Assembly (NCBI GenBank): GCA_947247005.1
Contig: OX365945.1
Coordinates: forward strand, 13,026,501 to 13,090,500
Reading direction: 5' to 3'
Length of the DNA stretch: 64,000 nucleotides
Source of the DNA: Spisula solida
Lineage: Eukaryota; Mollusca; Bivalvia; Venerida; Mactridae
Translations under genes and position numbers: made by a program
The notes under the pieces: generated by a model
The model's input: the letters and a program-made list of their open reading frames with translations, nothing else
Told to the model about the DNA's origin: nothing
Database searches by the model: none
In this document: positions 1 to 12,436 of the stretch, piece after piece
How positions within the stretch are numbered: the stretch's first letter is position 1
How the letters are laid out: each line of letters opens with the position of its first letter

Positions 1-1061
1 ACTGCAGTTTGAAACAGCTAATATCATTGGATAATATCCTAATGTGCCAGTTTAATGTTAAGTATTCCTGTATAAATCAGCCATTTTCGAAACGATTTCC
101 AATGTTAACCACCTATCTAGAGATTAGCTCGTTGGTTACCTAAATGTAGTCTCGCGTGTATCGGCGCTGTGCACACCGTGCACGTTAAAGTATATCAGAG
201 TCAATTCGAAAAGATCTAGGGTTGCGCACAAGAATGCCTTGTATCACATAAAGTGTCCGTCTCTTTCCTCGAACCCGGAAGCCATTGGTCAGTTAGGCGG
301 CGGAAATCTGGATGAATGTGCACTTACGACTGACCCAGTCAAATGTAAACAACAATATACTGGTACATGCAGTTCTAATGGGTGCAGTTCTGAGTTCTTA
401 TCCCATCTCTTTTATGTTTGCTGGGGTTTCCTTTCATAAGCTTTGTCTGCCTTAAGTTCTGGTCATTCCATTTCTTTATAACACACATATGTGTCCTCGA
501 ACAAAGTTTTTATTAGTATTCCTACGTTTAGTTGTAAGAAAACAACAACTACCAGGGTCAGCTTGAAGCCAATGTAATTGTATACAAACCATATCATTCA
601 CACTGCTAGTTCCTGAAACCGTTCAATCAACATTCGATGACTGCAATTTACTATGGGGAATTGTTTAGCCAGATTTTCCGGTGACCGTTTGTTGACCTTA
701 TTCACTTTTCTTTTAACCATAAATTGTCATTCCTAAATTGAAATTATACGTCAAATTATCTCTTTGTCTATTCACTATCCAACAAGATTGCCATCATTAC
801 TAAAACAGATTCTGAGATGTATACAGATTTTGATTAAAAATGCTTTTTCATGTATTATTTGTCAACCATATATTATTATGTCACCAGCGTCGTTCGCGGA
901 GAAGCGGAACTTGTTGATGTCCGTAATGAGGTTGTCGCGTAATAACCGAGGGTTCAATGGCGATTATTTCAACACTTATGACAGATAATTTAGACCCAAG
1001 ACAGACTTGTACTGGGTTTATGCTTAACTTTGTCCAACATCATGTTCCTGGCTTTGTCGTA
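1..1061. other. Intergenic, no gene seen
   Basis: AT-rich DNA with only short chance ORFs and no recognisable domain. Bases about 112-185 resemble the start of a dispersed repeat that recurs at 16200-16390: both share a segment reading roughly GATTARCTCGTTGGTTACC followed by TCTCGCGTGTATC. Nothing else stands out. Confidence 0.6.
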
Positions 1062-1761
1062 TATTCTAACACGATCTGCGGATTAATCGTTTAGATATAG
1101 AGCGGACCTAACAATGTATTATTACCCCCATAAAACATACCAATCAAATTGGCTGTTTCTATTTACGCCCAGTATCACGTGACATATTTATGAATGAATG
1201 AACGTAAACTTTAAAGTAAAATTTTCTACGAGTCACGATGACAAGGCGAGTTGCACGAGAATCCAGTGTTACAGCTATGACGCATCTATTTTTAGAAACT
1301 CCAATATACTCTAGAAACCAAGTTTTATTAAAGCTCCTGATAATCAATTCATTTATATTTTTCATTTTATGAATTAGATACCATATACTCGTGTTATTAA
1401 AATTGTTTCAATGTTTAAAGTGTGGTTTTTCCTTCAGAAAATTACGAAGGTCGTTTTCATTAACGAGGGAGGTAATTGTACCAGCTAATAAGCCACTTAA
1501 TTTCAGCGTGGAATTATGTTCAATGTCAAATGGGTGAAAATGGAATGCGCGCAGTTAAATAGTGCGGGATATTATCGTATTTAGAATCGAAATAAAAACT
1601 CTGTTCTTGTATATTGTCGGTGAATAAAACACGGGCACTCGTTCGGATGCGGAAAATTAAATCACTCGTGCTACGCACTCGTGATTTAATTTTTCCGCAT
1701 CCGAACTCCTGCCCGTGTTTTATTCACCGACAATAAACGCGAACATATTTTTATTTCTTAA
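1062..1761. mobile_element. Palindrome-ended dispersed repeat, copy 1
   Basis: This 700-bp block is repeated at 59600-60248 with few substitutions. Both copies begin at TATTCTAACACGATCTGCGG and end at a TTTTTATTTCTTAA tract. The right part of this copy is a large palindrome (1613-1734). No transposase is encoded. A 68-codon ORF on the minus strand (1159-1365) is shared by both copies, but most of its differences change amino acids, so I do not treat it as a gene. It is probably a non-autonomous element; the superfamily is unknown and no target duplication was found. Confidence 0.75.
1613..1734. repeat. 122-bp palindrome inside copy 1
   Basis: The outer arms read ATTGTCGGTGAATAAAACAC and its complement. 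The inner arms, GTTCGGATGCGG against CCGCATCCGAAC and TTAAATCAC against GTGATTTAA, surround a loop of about 15 bases. Short unpaired bulges separate the outer and inner stems. A structure this long would extrude as a cruciform or fold as a hairpin RNA. The second copy of the element has lost the left arm. Confidence 0.85.
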
Positions 1762-3120
1762 TTTAACGTACATCAGCATGTTTGCTAAAATTCCCATACA
1801 CTCGCCATGAATGTTGTCGTCGTACTAAATAGTGAGTCGATGCCATAACTTGCACATAGTAGATATTATTAAGTAATACACTGACTAGTAAAATACTCTT
1901 TCAATTTGTTCTTGAATGGTTACAAAATATGCATAATTAATTATTTTGAGCGATGACTGCTCATATTCTGGATATAACAATGTAACCATTTGTGACAGAT
2001 AATTGCAACAATTTCGAGACGGCGTCAACAACCTCACTTAAATAAATTGCACTGCCACGACTTCCATCACTGAGTCGTTTCGTACATTTGCATAATTTGT
2101 TATTACTTCTGGTACGTCTGTTACACTTCCGTTCAATATATATTGTTCTGTTACAGGAAGGTAGTGTTATGGAAATCAGATGTTACAATATATATATACA
2201 CGTATACTGAAATGATACTAATAGTGTCTTTTAAAGAAGACCGGAGACTTGAGGGCAATGTATGAATGTCATTGTTGTTGATCTTATCATACGGGGGAAT
2301 ATGTTTCAATTTATATACTTTGAGGATTGATGTAGCATATTTAGGTCAAAATATATATATCGTAGCTTCTAACATACCTAGTTTAGTTTGAAGTAGATTA
2401 TTTACTAAAACCCTGATTTACACACAGTGCAACACGTACCGCAATCCGATTTGACGTTGAATAATATTATGAAAAGATACAAATGTAAAGTAACCAAGTA
2501 GCCTTAAACTTTCCTGTGCATGTACAGTATTTAATAAATATTACTACATCATGGTGCAGTTATATCAAAGCACTTACATCAGGTGTTTGTGCAGTGTGGC
2601 GACTGTAAACAGTATCGACGTTCTTTCTGTTCAGTGTAATTACCATAGTAATTAATATGAAATTACCTCCCTTTATGGTAATATCCTAATTTAACGAAAC
2701 ATTCACTGAGTCATATATTGCAAGAGGCAGTATATAGGTATGATCGAAATATCCATTTTTGGGCATATGGATGATATGCTCTGTGTATGTCTCTTTCGTA
2801 GTTTACATGGCGATACCGTATGTGAATGACCCCGCTGGTTAATGAAAGAGTAACGATAGAGTCCCCAAGTGTGGTCCCCTTTAAGCAGATTAAGTGACTA
2901 GATAAGTAGCTATATTTCCATGTTTGCATAATACTCACTGTTTATGCATGTTGTGCTTTGAATCATTGATGAATCTGATAACCCCTCTCCGTTTTATTTC
3001 ATGCCATGATCTGCCAACATGATTTGATAACCCGAAAATAGTCTACTGGAAAAGAGAATTCTGAAATGCATCAGAAAACTTCATTTACATAAATACTAAC
3101 TTATGTTTTCGTTATTTTTT
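1762..3120. other. Intergenic with a dispersed-repeat copy
   Basis: No gene seen. Bases about 2765-2905 match 16276-16390 in order: a GATGATAYGCTCTGTGTNTGTCTC start, then GTATGTGAATGA, CCCGCTGGTTAATGA and AAGCAGATTAAGTGACT. They are therefore one copy of a dispersed repeat, older and about 80-85% alike by eye. Confidence 0.55.
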
Positions 3121-4998
3121 AGCTCACCTGAGCACGAAGTGCTCAAGGTGAGCTATTGTGATCACCCTTTTGTCCGTCGTCCGTCGTGCGCCGTCAACAA
3201 TTTGACTGTTAACACGCTAGAGGTCACAGTTTTCATTTAATCTTCATGAAACTCGGTCACAATGTTTGTCTATGTAAAATATAGGTCAAGTTTGTAACTG
3301 GGTCATCTGGGGTCAAAAACTAGGTCACTAGGTCAAATCAAAGAAAAACCTTGTTAACACTCTGGAGGTCACAATTTTGAAATAATCTTAATGTAACTTG
3401 GTCACAATGTATGTCTCTATGAAATATAGGTCAAGTTTGTAATTGGGTCATCTGAGGTCAAAAACTAGGTCACCAAGTTACATCAAAGAAAAACCTTTTT
3501 AACATTATAGAGGTCACATTTATCAAATAATCTTAATGAAACTTGGTCACAATGTATGTCTCTATTAAATCTAGGTCGAGTTCGTAATTGGGTCGTCTGG
3601 GGTCAAAAACTAGGTCACTAGGTCAAATCAAAGAAAAACCTTGTTAACACTCGAGAGGTCACAATTTTGACATTATCTTAATTTAATTTATTCACAATGT
3701 ATGTCTCTATGAAATCTAGGTCAAGTTCGTAATAGGGTCATCTGGGGTCAAAAACTAGGTCACCAGGTCACATCAAAGAAAAACCTTGTTAACACTATAG
3801 AGGTCACGTTTTTCACATAATCTTAATGAAACTTAGTCAAAATTGATGCCTCTATGAAATATAGGTCAAGTTTGTAACTGGGTCATCTTGGGTCAAAAAC
3901 TAGGTCACTAGGTCAAATAAAAAAAAAACCTTGTTAACACTCGAGAGGTCACATTTTTTACATAATCTTAATGAAACTTAGTCAAAATTGATGTCTCTAT
4001 AAAATCTAGGTCAAGTTCGTAATTGGGTCATCTGGGGTCAAAAACTAGGTCACCAGGTCACATCAAAGAAAACCTTGTTAACACTCGAGAGGTCACAATT
4101 TTGACATAATCTTAATTTAACTTAACCACAATGTATGTCTCTATGAAATCTAGGTCAAGTTCGTAATTGGGTTATCTGGGGTCAAAAACTAGGTCACCAG
4201 GTCACATCAAATAAAAACCTTGTTAACACTATAGAGGTCACGTTTTTCACATAATCTTAATGAAACTTAGTCAAAATTGATGTCTCTATGAAATCTAGGT
4301 CAAGTTTGTAATTGGGTCATCTGGGGTCAAAAACTAGGTCACCAGGTCACATCAAAGAAAAACCTTGTTAACACTCTAGAGGTCACATTTTTTACCTAAT
4401 CTGTATAAAACTTGGTCACAATGTTTGTCGCTATGAAATCTAGGTCAATTTTGTAACTAGGTCATCTGCGGTCAAAAACTAGGTCAAAATGTCATATCAA
4501 AGAAAAACCTTGTTAACACTATAGAGGTCATATTTTTTATGTAATCAGAATGAAACATGGTCACAATATGTGTTTTTATGAAATCTAGGTCATGTTCTCA
4601 ACTGGGTCATCTGGGGGTCAAAAACAAAAACTAGGTCACAAGTTCACATTGAAAAAAACCTTGTTAACATTCTAGAGGTCACCTGCTTTACCTAATCTAT
4701 ATGAAACTTGGTCACAATGTTTGTCTGTATAAAATCGAGGTTAAGTTCGTAAATGGGTCATCTATGGTAAAAAACTAGGTCACAAGGTCACATCAAAGAA
4801 TAACATTGATTACACTCTAGAGATCACATTTTTAATGTGATATTAATGACACTTAGCCACAATGTGTAGCGTTATGAAATATAGGTCCAGTTTGCAATTG
4901 GGTCATCTGGGGTCAAAAACTAGGTCACCAGGTTACTGATTCTGCCTAAACTGCTAGTCATCAGGTGAGCGCTATAGGGCCAGTGGCCCTCTTGTTTT
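3121..4998. mobile_element. AGGTCA-rich tandem-repeat element
   Basis: The block opens with a hairpin (3121-3154, AGCTCACCTGAGCAC pairing with GTGCTCAAGGTGAGCT). It is followed by about 12 imperfect tandem units of roughly 145 bp and closes with GGTGAGCGCTATAG and a small GGGCCAGTGGCCC hairpin (4970-4995). Each unit carries several AGGTCA, GGGTCA or TGGTCA hexamers. I recognise the two ends as those of a repeat common in bivalve genomes. It encodes nothing and is presumably a non-autonomous transposon with an expanded internal satellite. The hairpins at both ends are Helitron-like, but the terminal CTRR is not clear. Confidence 0.75.
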
Positions 4999-5099
4999 GT
5001 TTTGAATTTTATTCAGTCATTGCCCTATATACGACTCAAACTAAGAAGTCTTAAAGAAAATCATGTACCCGCTATCAAAATTTCCCAAAATTACTTTTT

Positions 5100-5905
5100 A
5101 TATTGATGGTAAATTCGAAACCAGTACTGATGAATTATAGCGTACCTCAGGGTTCTGTGCTTGGTCCCAAACACTACATCATGTATACCAAACCAGGGGG
5201 TGCAATCTGCAGAAAGCATCAACTGCAAAATCATTTCTACGCTGATGACTCCCGGTTGTATATGACATTCAAACCGAAGGATTGCGTTTCACTGCTACGA
5301 ATTGAAACATGTCTGGAGGATATCTTGCACTGGATGAAAACAATCTGTTGAAACTAAATGCAGACAAAACAGAGGTAATCCTGTTTATACCGAAACGGAA
5401 TACCAGTGATACCGAGAATCTCACAGTGAAAGTTGGTGACGCTTGATCAGACCATCATTGGTGGTGAGAAACCTTGGTGCCATGTTAGATTCACACATGA
5501 ACATGGACAAACATGTAAACTCTGTCTCCAGGTCTCGTTTCATACAGATCCAACAAATAGGTAAAATCAGACAATATTTAACTGTTGATGCAACAAAATC
5601 CCTTATCAATTATTTAGTAACATCAAGACTGGATTACTGCAACTCATTGATGTGCTGTGCTCCTCACACGGATACCACGATACAATCACATCACTCCTGT
5701 GCTGAAGGATATTCACTGGTTACCTGTACAATACGGAGTGGAATACAAGGTGTTGACTCATGTTTACAATGCACTACATGGAATGTCCCCAGGCTATATC
5801 AGAAGTATGTTGAAAATATATACTCCAAAAAGACAGCTTAGGTCACACAAGAGCTGTTCTCGAACAGCGCGCTCCACTATTCGCAACGCCATGCTAGGAT
5901 AGTAC
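5100..5905 (+). pseudogene. LINE reverse transcriptase fragment (CR1/L2-like), broken
   Basis: Remnant of the RT ORF of a non-LTR retrotransposon. One frame (5103-5351) has the RT pieces VPQGSVLGP and YADDSRLY, the latter being the catalytic YADD box. A second frame (5443-5841) continues with LGAMLDSHMNMDKHV and SRLDYCNSL, and a third (5657-5902) has LKDIHWLPV and YNALHGMSPGYI. These blocks follow the usual order of the thumb and C-terminal region in CR1/L2-type elements. At least two frameshifts separate them, and the endonuclease and the first half of RT are missing, as expected of a 5'-truncated copy. The true C-terminus is displaced to 6888-7028 by an inserted repeat. Confidence 0.85.
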
Positions 5906-6845
5906 AATCATTATATATTCAAAACAAAATGCTTCATAACAGCAGCATTACCCTCTGCGGTGTAGAGGTTGGGGCTTCTAAGTCGAAAAAGGGGGGTAAT
6001 TTGGACAAATTATACAGGACCGTTACTCATGTGTAGGTCCTCTTGGTCATTGAACGTAAACAAATAAGCATTTATTAGTCCAAAAGGGGGCATAATTTCA
6101 ACAAAATGCTAAATAGTTATCTTCTCCTGTGTAGGGGTTGGGGTCATGATGGTGAACAAGTATGCAAAGTATCAAAGCAATATATCAATTCACTTTGAAG
6201 ATATAAGGGATTAAAAACCTGTACCTAAACTTTAACATTTGCATTTCCAAGTCCAAAAGGGGGCATAATTTCAACAAAATGCTTGATAGAGTTATCCACA
6301 CCTGTGTAGGGGTTGGGGTCATGATGGAGAACAAGTATGCATAGCAATATGTGAATGCACTTTGAAAATATTAGAGGTTAAAAAACCTGTACCTAAACTT
6401 TAACATTTGCACTAAGTTGATAAAGGGGGCATAATTTCACCAAAAATGCTTGATATAGTTACCTACCCCTGTTTATGGGTTGGGGTCATGATGGTGAACA
6501 AGTATGCAAAGTATCAAAGCAATATGTCAATGCACTTTGAAGAAATTAGAGGTGAAAAAACCTGTACCTAAACTTTAACATTTGCACTATTTGCACTAAG
6601 TAGAAAAAGGGGGCATAATTTCAACAAAATGTCTGATAGAGTTACCTACTCCTGCATATGGGTTGGGGTCATGATGGCAAACGAGTATGCAAAGTATGAA
6701 AGCAACATCTCAAAGGACTTAGAGAATATAAGAGGTTAAAAAACCTGTACCTAAACTTTAACAAAAGTATTACGTCGACGCCGACGCTCGGGTGACTGCA
6801 ATAGCTCCCCTTATTCTACGAATAGTAGAGCTAAAAATGACTCCA
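5906..6845. mobile_element. Tandem-unit repeat inserted in the LINE
   Basis: About four units of 165-185 bp, each with GGGGGCATAATTTCAACAAA, then GGGTTGGGGTCATGATGG, then AACCTGTACCTAAACTTTAAC (starts near 6085, 6258, 6424 and 6608). The right end has a GTCGACGCCGACGCTCGGGTG stretch and an ATTCTACGAATAGTAGAGCT segment, the end I recognise from a common bivalve repeat. It lies between the LINE frame ending near 5900 and the displaced LINE tail at 6888, so it was inserted after the LINE. Exact junctions are uncertain by some tens of bases. Confidence 0.7.
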
Positions 6846-6887
6846 TTCTTCTTGTTGTGCCGAGGATGAGGACTGTCTAACACTGTC

Positions 6888-7028
6888 TCACACGGTGATC
6901 GATGTTTCATGGCTGCAGCACCGAAGCTCTGGAATGCACTGCCAGCAGTACTCAAAGATAGTAAAACATTACCGTCATTCAAGAAAGCACTAAAAACGCA
7001 CTGTTTTACAAAGGCTTATTCTGGATGA
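6888..7028 (+). pseudogene. LINE ORF2 C-terminal tail, separated by insertion
   Basis: One frame reads GDRCFMAAAPKLWNALP, then LKDSKTLPSFKKALKTHCF, then a stop. This is the conserved closing block of the RT ORF in CR1/L2-like LINEs (commonly F..AAP.LWN.LP...........FK..LKT.LF). It continues the fragment that stops near 5900, after about 0.9 kb of inserted repeat. Confidence 0.85.
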
Positions 7029-7745
7029 TTATTAGTTTGACTTCTTAGAGATCGTCTAAAAGGTAGTACTATTCCTGAAACACTAGTACATTAATTAGTA
7101 AATAGTGTCCTACGTTATATACATGTATGTGGTGCATAATATCGTCGTAAAAGAGAGATTGTTGGTTTTCAGTGAGATTTGTTGACTCGTTGGACTAACA
7201 AAGTAGTAATGCGCGTTTGGACTGGCCAAACAGCTTACGAAGCCAATCGGAAATTGAAGATGTTGACTCAGAAGAAGACGTAGTAAGTGGAAATCCACAC
7301 ACAACACCAGATACCGGTAGTCGCCATTCGATAGACCCAGCGCATTGCGTACCGGAAATATTAAGTCATCAAGAAAATGTCTTGAATTGTGATCAAACAA
7401 CAGTGGTGTCATTGTCAGTAATTAAGGAATCTCCTTATTGGCCTTTTCGTCAGGGAATCTCCTTTTCGCTGTCCATAGTTGTATAATGTATGTGTATTGT
7501 TTTTTACCATGACTTAATCGTGATTGTACAGCACTTTTAAACAAGTACATACATGCAAGAGGCTATATAAATATGGTATTATAATTATAAAATATGTTGT
7601 TATATATCCATTTCCTGTCAATCTACTTTCACTTACTCCTGAAATTTTGATCTTGTATTTAGCCATCTCTCTAAATCTACTTACGCCATTGTTCCTATCT
7701 CGTACATCGTATACTCGTTATACGTTAAAAGTAAACAATGTTATC
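7029..7745. other. Intergenic, no gene seen
   Basis: Low-complexity AT-rich DNA following the LINE tail. The two overlapping ORFs of 89-100 codons on opposite strands (7110-7486) show no domain or biased composition. Confidence 0.5.
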
Positions 7746-8436
7746 TTTTAAAAAAGCTAGAAATGGCTCGGTTCGTACTTTTTAACAGGAGAGCTGTGGA
7801 CATAAACAGAACAATATGTATAAATGGTTACCCAATTGTGTTTAACGCCGTATCTGAACAATTTATCAGTTGTATATAGTTTCGATTAATATTGGTATAA
7901 AACATTCTATAACCAATTTCGTATATTTATGAAGCAATTTAAAAGGTCTTCACCATAACTTACATGTATATTTCTACGGTTACAATAAAAACTTATTTCG
8001 TCGAACTTAACAATAAAGTTCAGATAATCATGACTTTTTTGTCACTCTACACCATGGAATTATCGGTTGTATGATCTTTGTCTACACGTATATATTACTT
8101 GGGTAGCTGCAGCAGTTATTAGTGCACTGGATATGCAATTCGGCCAACCGGGTTCGACATCCAACTGCAACAGGTCGTACCCTTCCATAAAGTAGTGTCC
8201 ATTTCCTCATATATATAAGTTGCTGGTTCTTGTGTAAGGGTAAATTGGTAAAGGTTACAATACATTCCAGGAACACTCGTAAGGTTAATTGAAACCATAT
8301 GTAACTGATAAATTGTTCAGAAACGGCATTTAACCTACTATTTGTGTGATTATTAATCCTAACAAGGATTTCAGGAGAAGACACGAAAATAAGAGACAGA
8401 GGTATACGAACCGAGCCACTTCTAGCTTTTTTAAAG
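7746..8436. mobile_element. Inverted-repeat element with ~130-bp arms
   Basis: The left end (AAAAAAGCTAGAAATGGCTC) and right end (complement of AAAAAAGCTAGAAGTGGCTC) form imperfect inverted arms. The arms run inward to a shared CTGAACAATTTATCAGTT block at about 7856 and its complement near 8305. The internal sequence codes for nothing recognisable. It is probably an old non-autonomous DNA transposon or foldback remnant. Confidence 0.65.
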
Positions 8437-9354
8437 CTAACCTTGTAACCACAACAACAAATATGGCCACACCCGTGGCACCCGTGGGAAATCCTAACCG
8501 CTTTTGAAAGGTAATTTTTCATTGGCTATTTTTGTCTTTATCAATCGCGCCGTCTGTTACAATTGCCGGGCATTCGGACTGTTACCTGGCTTCGTTTTGG
8601 TGATAAAGGCAAAAAGAGGCCGAAGCTGGAGTCCACATTTGTAGGTTTTCGGATTTAAGGTGGTTCTTATAGTTAATTCCTATCGTAATACTGTAAAAAG
8701 ACAATATGGGTTTCTGGTTAGTGGAATCAACTAACATCCAATATTAATTTACACTTTCTAACACAATTTCTCCACATGTAGAGTACATAACCGTCTCAAA
8801 CGTCTCAAAGACAAATCCCCACAGAGCTGAAGGAGAAATGAATATATTCCAATAAGCTGTTGCATATTTGACGACTACGTAATTAGGGAAGTGTCAGAAA
8901 TTACGTTTAAATGCTCTTAAAACCCATTAGCTTTGACAGACTTAACTCGGTTTGTTAAATAAACCACAGACAAGAGCACACGTACTGCCAAATGACTTTT
9001 CAATAGGTTTCTATAGAAATACTATCGGTTGTTTCTAACATGCGGATACAAGAATTCGACATTCAGCATTTCTTTCAACAAATATTCGAAGCACTGTACC
9101 ATCAAAACATCCTTTGTGTGGTGGCAGGGTTATACACTTTACATGGAATCTGAAACTTTTAAGGACATGTTGACAGCTTAAAACTAAGATTAAAGTGGTT
9201 TAGTTTCATTTGTCTCTTTCAGTTTTGGGCATTAAGTCGTGTGCGAGTGGTCTGTGTTGCTTCCATATTTATGATCATCTGTTTCTGTTCAGTGCTGCCT
9301 TCCCTGTTCGAATTTTGATGCATAGAGGCACTGCGTCTAAAAGTAATTTCTCAA
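8437..9354. other. Intergenic, no gene seen
   Basis: No ORF of interest and no clear repeat boundary. Confidence 0.5.
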
Positions 9355-10500
9355 AGCTGTTTATCCCCCTCTGATGAAATCGGTAGGGGGTATTGAAATG
9401 GCGTTGTCCGTCCGTCAGTCCGTTTTCCGTAAAGTAGCCACATAAATAATCGTCTCGTTAGGACGTCCTTCAGTCCGTCCGTCCGCAGCCAATTCTCTGT
9501 AACTAGCTGGTAGAATTTCATGAATTTTATAATAAATGTGAACAAGCATACTGGGATGATGCCCGTCAAGTTTTTTCTGATCTATAAATAACTCTTGTTG
9601 CCATGGCAACCGATTGGGAAAAAAATAAAAATTCATAGAAAATCAACTATTGGCCAGATTTCAAAATAATTTCCCTGAAATAGTTGTTAGGTGACCTTCT
9701 TACAAAATTTATATTTTTATCTTGATTTGTCAAAAAACATGGCCGCGAATCTTCTTCTAAAAGTACTGGTTGGATTTCATTATGAAATATTAACAATGTT
9801 CCTTTGGTAATCCTCTGTAAAAATAGTTTAAGAATTGAAATCTATAAAAAGTCTGGTTGCCATGGCAATCGATTGGAAAAACTTTTAAAAAATCATAAAA
9901 AAATCAACCACTGGCCAGATTTGAAATAATTTTACAGAAATACTTGTTGTACCTCTTACAAAATTGACCATTGTGTCATGATTCATCAACAAACGTGGCC
10001 GCCAGTGGGTGGGGCTCGTTTACCCCTCTATATAAATGGTGAAGTCTTTTTATCTGCAGACTGGATTTCATTACAAATTGGTAACAATATTCCTGGAGTG
10101 CTGCATTCTATAAATAGCTAAATAATTGAAATTCATGCTGAACCATTGCAACCGAAATCAAGGTCCTGTTTAAATATGGTTATTCTAGTTCAACATTCAC
10201 AGATGAGCGATACAGGGCCATCTTGGCCCAACTGGTTTATTTGTCAATTTTCCCTAGATTTACTGCCCTTGGTTTATTGACTAATTTTGTCCACTAACTT
10301 TCGGGTAGAACTTCATGAAACTTTAAAGAAACATACTGTGATGATGCCTGTCAAGTTATTTTATTGGTCAATTTTCTGTTGAGTTATTGCTCTTGATTTA
10401 TTGACAATTATTATCTGATGGAAGCTTACATTCCAAACTGTGCAATGAAATACTGATAACCTGTAGGCGGGGGATATCACTTCAGCGAATTTGCTTGTTC
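9355..10500. mobile_element. Dispersed repeat with CCCCC/GGGGG termini
   Basis: It opens with ATCCCCCTCTGATGAAATCG, passes through a GTCCGTCCGTCAGTCCG tract and closes with GGCGGGGGATATCACTTCAG, ends I recognise from a repeat common in bivalves. Inside, a block of about 260 bp is partly duplicated: GTTGCCATGGCAAC at 9597 and a one-base variant near 9856, each followed by GGCCAGATTT and CTTACAAAATT. No coding capacity. A diverged relative may lie at 29330-29760. Confidence 0.65.
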
Positions 10501-11094
10501 GTGTTATAATTGTTTTAAAATTTTAAATATTACACGAAAGGCACATAACTTATATGTCAGTACACATTCCCTGCTTGTGAATATTTAGAGACCAGAATTA
10601 CTCACAATGAAAAGTTAATTGTTTGCCTATCTACAAATCTAGAATTTATATACATTCGTATCCTGATCTAGACTATAATAGTCTGGTCTGGTTGAATCAA
10701 TTGCTCAAAATGAATTAAGTTATGTCAGTCATTTTAAACTTGGGTGAATGAATGAATCTGATGGGTGGTCGCAGCTGACGAGTCTAGTGAAAAGTTATTT
10801 GTACACTCGTACAACCCATGTGCAGTAGGTTTTTGAAAAGAAAAGCATCATTTCTCCATGTAACAATGACGTTTGAAGCAATTGTCTCTCGATTCGCATA
10901 TCGTGACAAGGTGTTGCTATAAACTGGAAAAGTAATACTGTAACTTCGGGTACAGTTGGTAGCGGAATTATGATGACTTGAACAGGGTCAACGTTAAACG
11001 GTAAAACTTGATCTAGCCTCAATACAAATAATATATGTATAACGTAAAGTCAATTTTTGGTTATTTCGGGTCGGACTACATGTATATATTATGA

Positions 11095-12436
11095 GCCGTT
11101 CTCCAGGAAAACCGAGCTTAGTGACAAAATTATTCTTAACAACTTTTCTAAGTATACAGTTACTAAATTTGAAATATCTTTAAACGTATGACATATTAAA
11201 TTGAATTTTTGTGTACAAATGTATTGTGCTATTGGCTGTTCAGTCAATAACTACTTATAACAATGTGCAACAAAATAATAAAGTTACAGCAGTTACAGTT
11301 GGACAACAACGTGTTTCAAAAGTCACAAAACGGGAACTTGCTTTTTAGTTTGATTTCCAATTATTGACATTAACCACTGCTAACCACCTATAATGCAAAT
11401 GTAAATTACCACAAAAACTTAAAAACTTCAATTCTTATGAAGGAGAGTTTCATGTCCATGCCCTGTATGCAGGGGTTGAGGTAAACTTCTAACCCACATA
11501 TCATGTTCGTGCCAAAGTTGTACCATCGGGTTGAAATTTGAAGATTTGAAGGGCAACAGACGAACGAACAAACTTTGTTTCTCAAGCAATCATCGTGCTT
11601 ATCATTTTTTGTCACCCGATGCAATTATTCTAAAATGTTAATGGCTTTTAAATCGTCCAATCACTGGTTTCAGTTTAAAGGCATAATTGCGAATTTTAAC
11701 ACATGTAAATTAATGAAAAGCTCGAAATGCACGTACATTCCAGAATATGTTAACTTTACGGGTTTCATTATAAAATTTAGTCGGATTACACGGATCAATA
11801 TAAACAATAAATGTACACGAAATTTGACAGCGTTATCTCGAATAATATCCAATATATAAAGAAATGAAAATGTATACTTAGAAAAGTTGGTAAGTATATA
11901 TTAAAATCATGATAATACAAATGTATAGCGTTAGAAAGGCATGCAGTTTCTGAACATTTGAGCAGAATGTACCAATTAATTACTAAGTTACAGAGATTTT
12001 AAACTCACCGCTCCCATCTTCTTTTGTAGTGACGCCGCAAACGTCATTCAAACGCTGTGTTACGTAACTTATACAAGCATTTTAGAAAACCAGTTCTTGA
12101 TAAATTATTGAAATTAACTTTTCACAATTGTATGACATTTATAATTACGTATATTCTTATTTTAATATAACATATCAATATTGAGCTGCTGTTTTAACCA
12201 CTTTCTCCACGTTTTTCTCAATATGGGTTCTTTTCAGAAACTGATCACCATAGCAACGACAGAAGTTATTCTTACATGTTTAATCAGTAAAACTTAACCT
12301 ATGTTATTGTACTGTATTTTCCAAGTACTTAAAATAAATCCTAAGAGCATCATTATTTCGCATTTGAGGGCCTGTTATAATTATTATAACGTGATTGCCA
12401 TATGACGTCACCATGCCCGGTTTCCTGGAGAACGGC
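11095..12436. repeat. Inverted pair of a GCCGTTCTCCAGGAAA repeat end
   Basis: The left copy reads GCCGTTCTCCAGGAAAACCG and continues GAGCTTAGTGAC. The complement of the right copy reads GCCGTTCTCCAGGAAACCGG and continues GCATGGTGACGT. About 35 bp are alike. They could be the terminal inverted repeats of a 1.34-kb element or two unrelated insertions; no target duplication is visible. Confidence 0.4.

Noticed and set aside
1159..1365. A 68-codon minus-strand ORF present in both copies of the palindrome repeat (also 59697-59903)
   Set aside because: Of the five base differences I count, three change amino acids, so there is no sign of protein-level constraint; both are explained by copying of the element.
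4960..4998. Helitron 3' end
   Set aside because: A hairpin is present, but the following bases read CTTG and not CTRR, and no Rep/helicase is encoded.
8082..8522. A 146-codon minus ORF with a Cys/His-rich stretch
   Set aside because: It overlaps the right arm of an inverted-repeat element and lacks any regular finger spacing.
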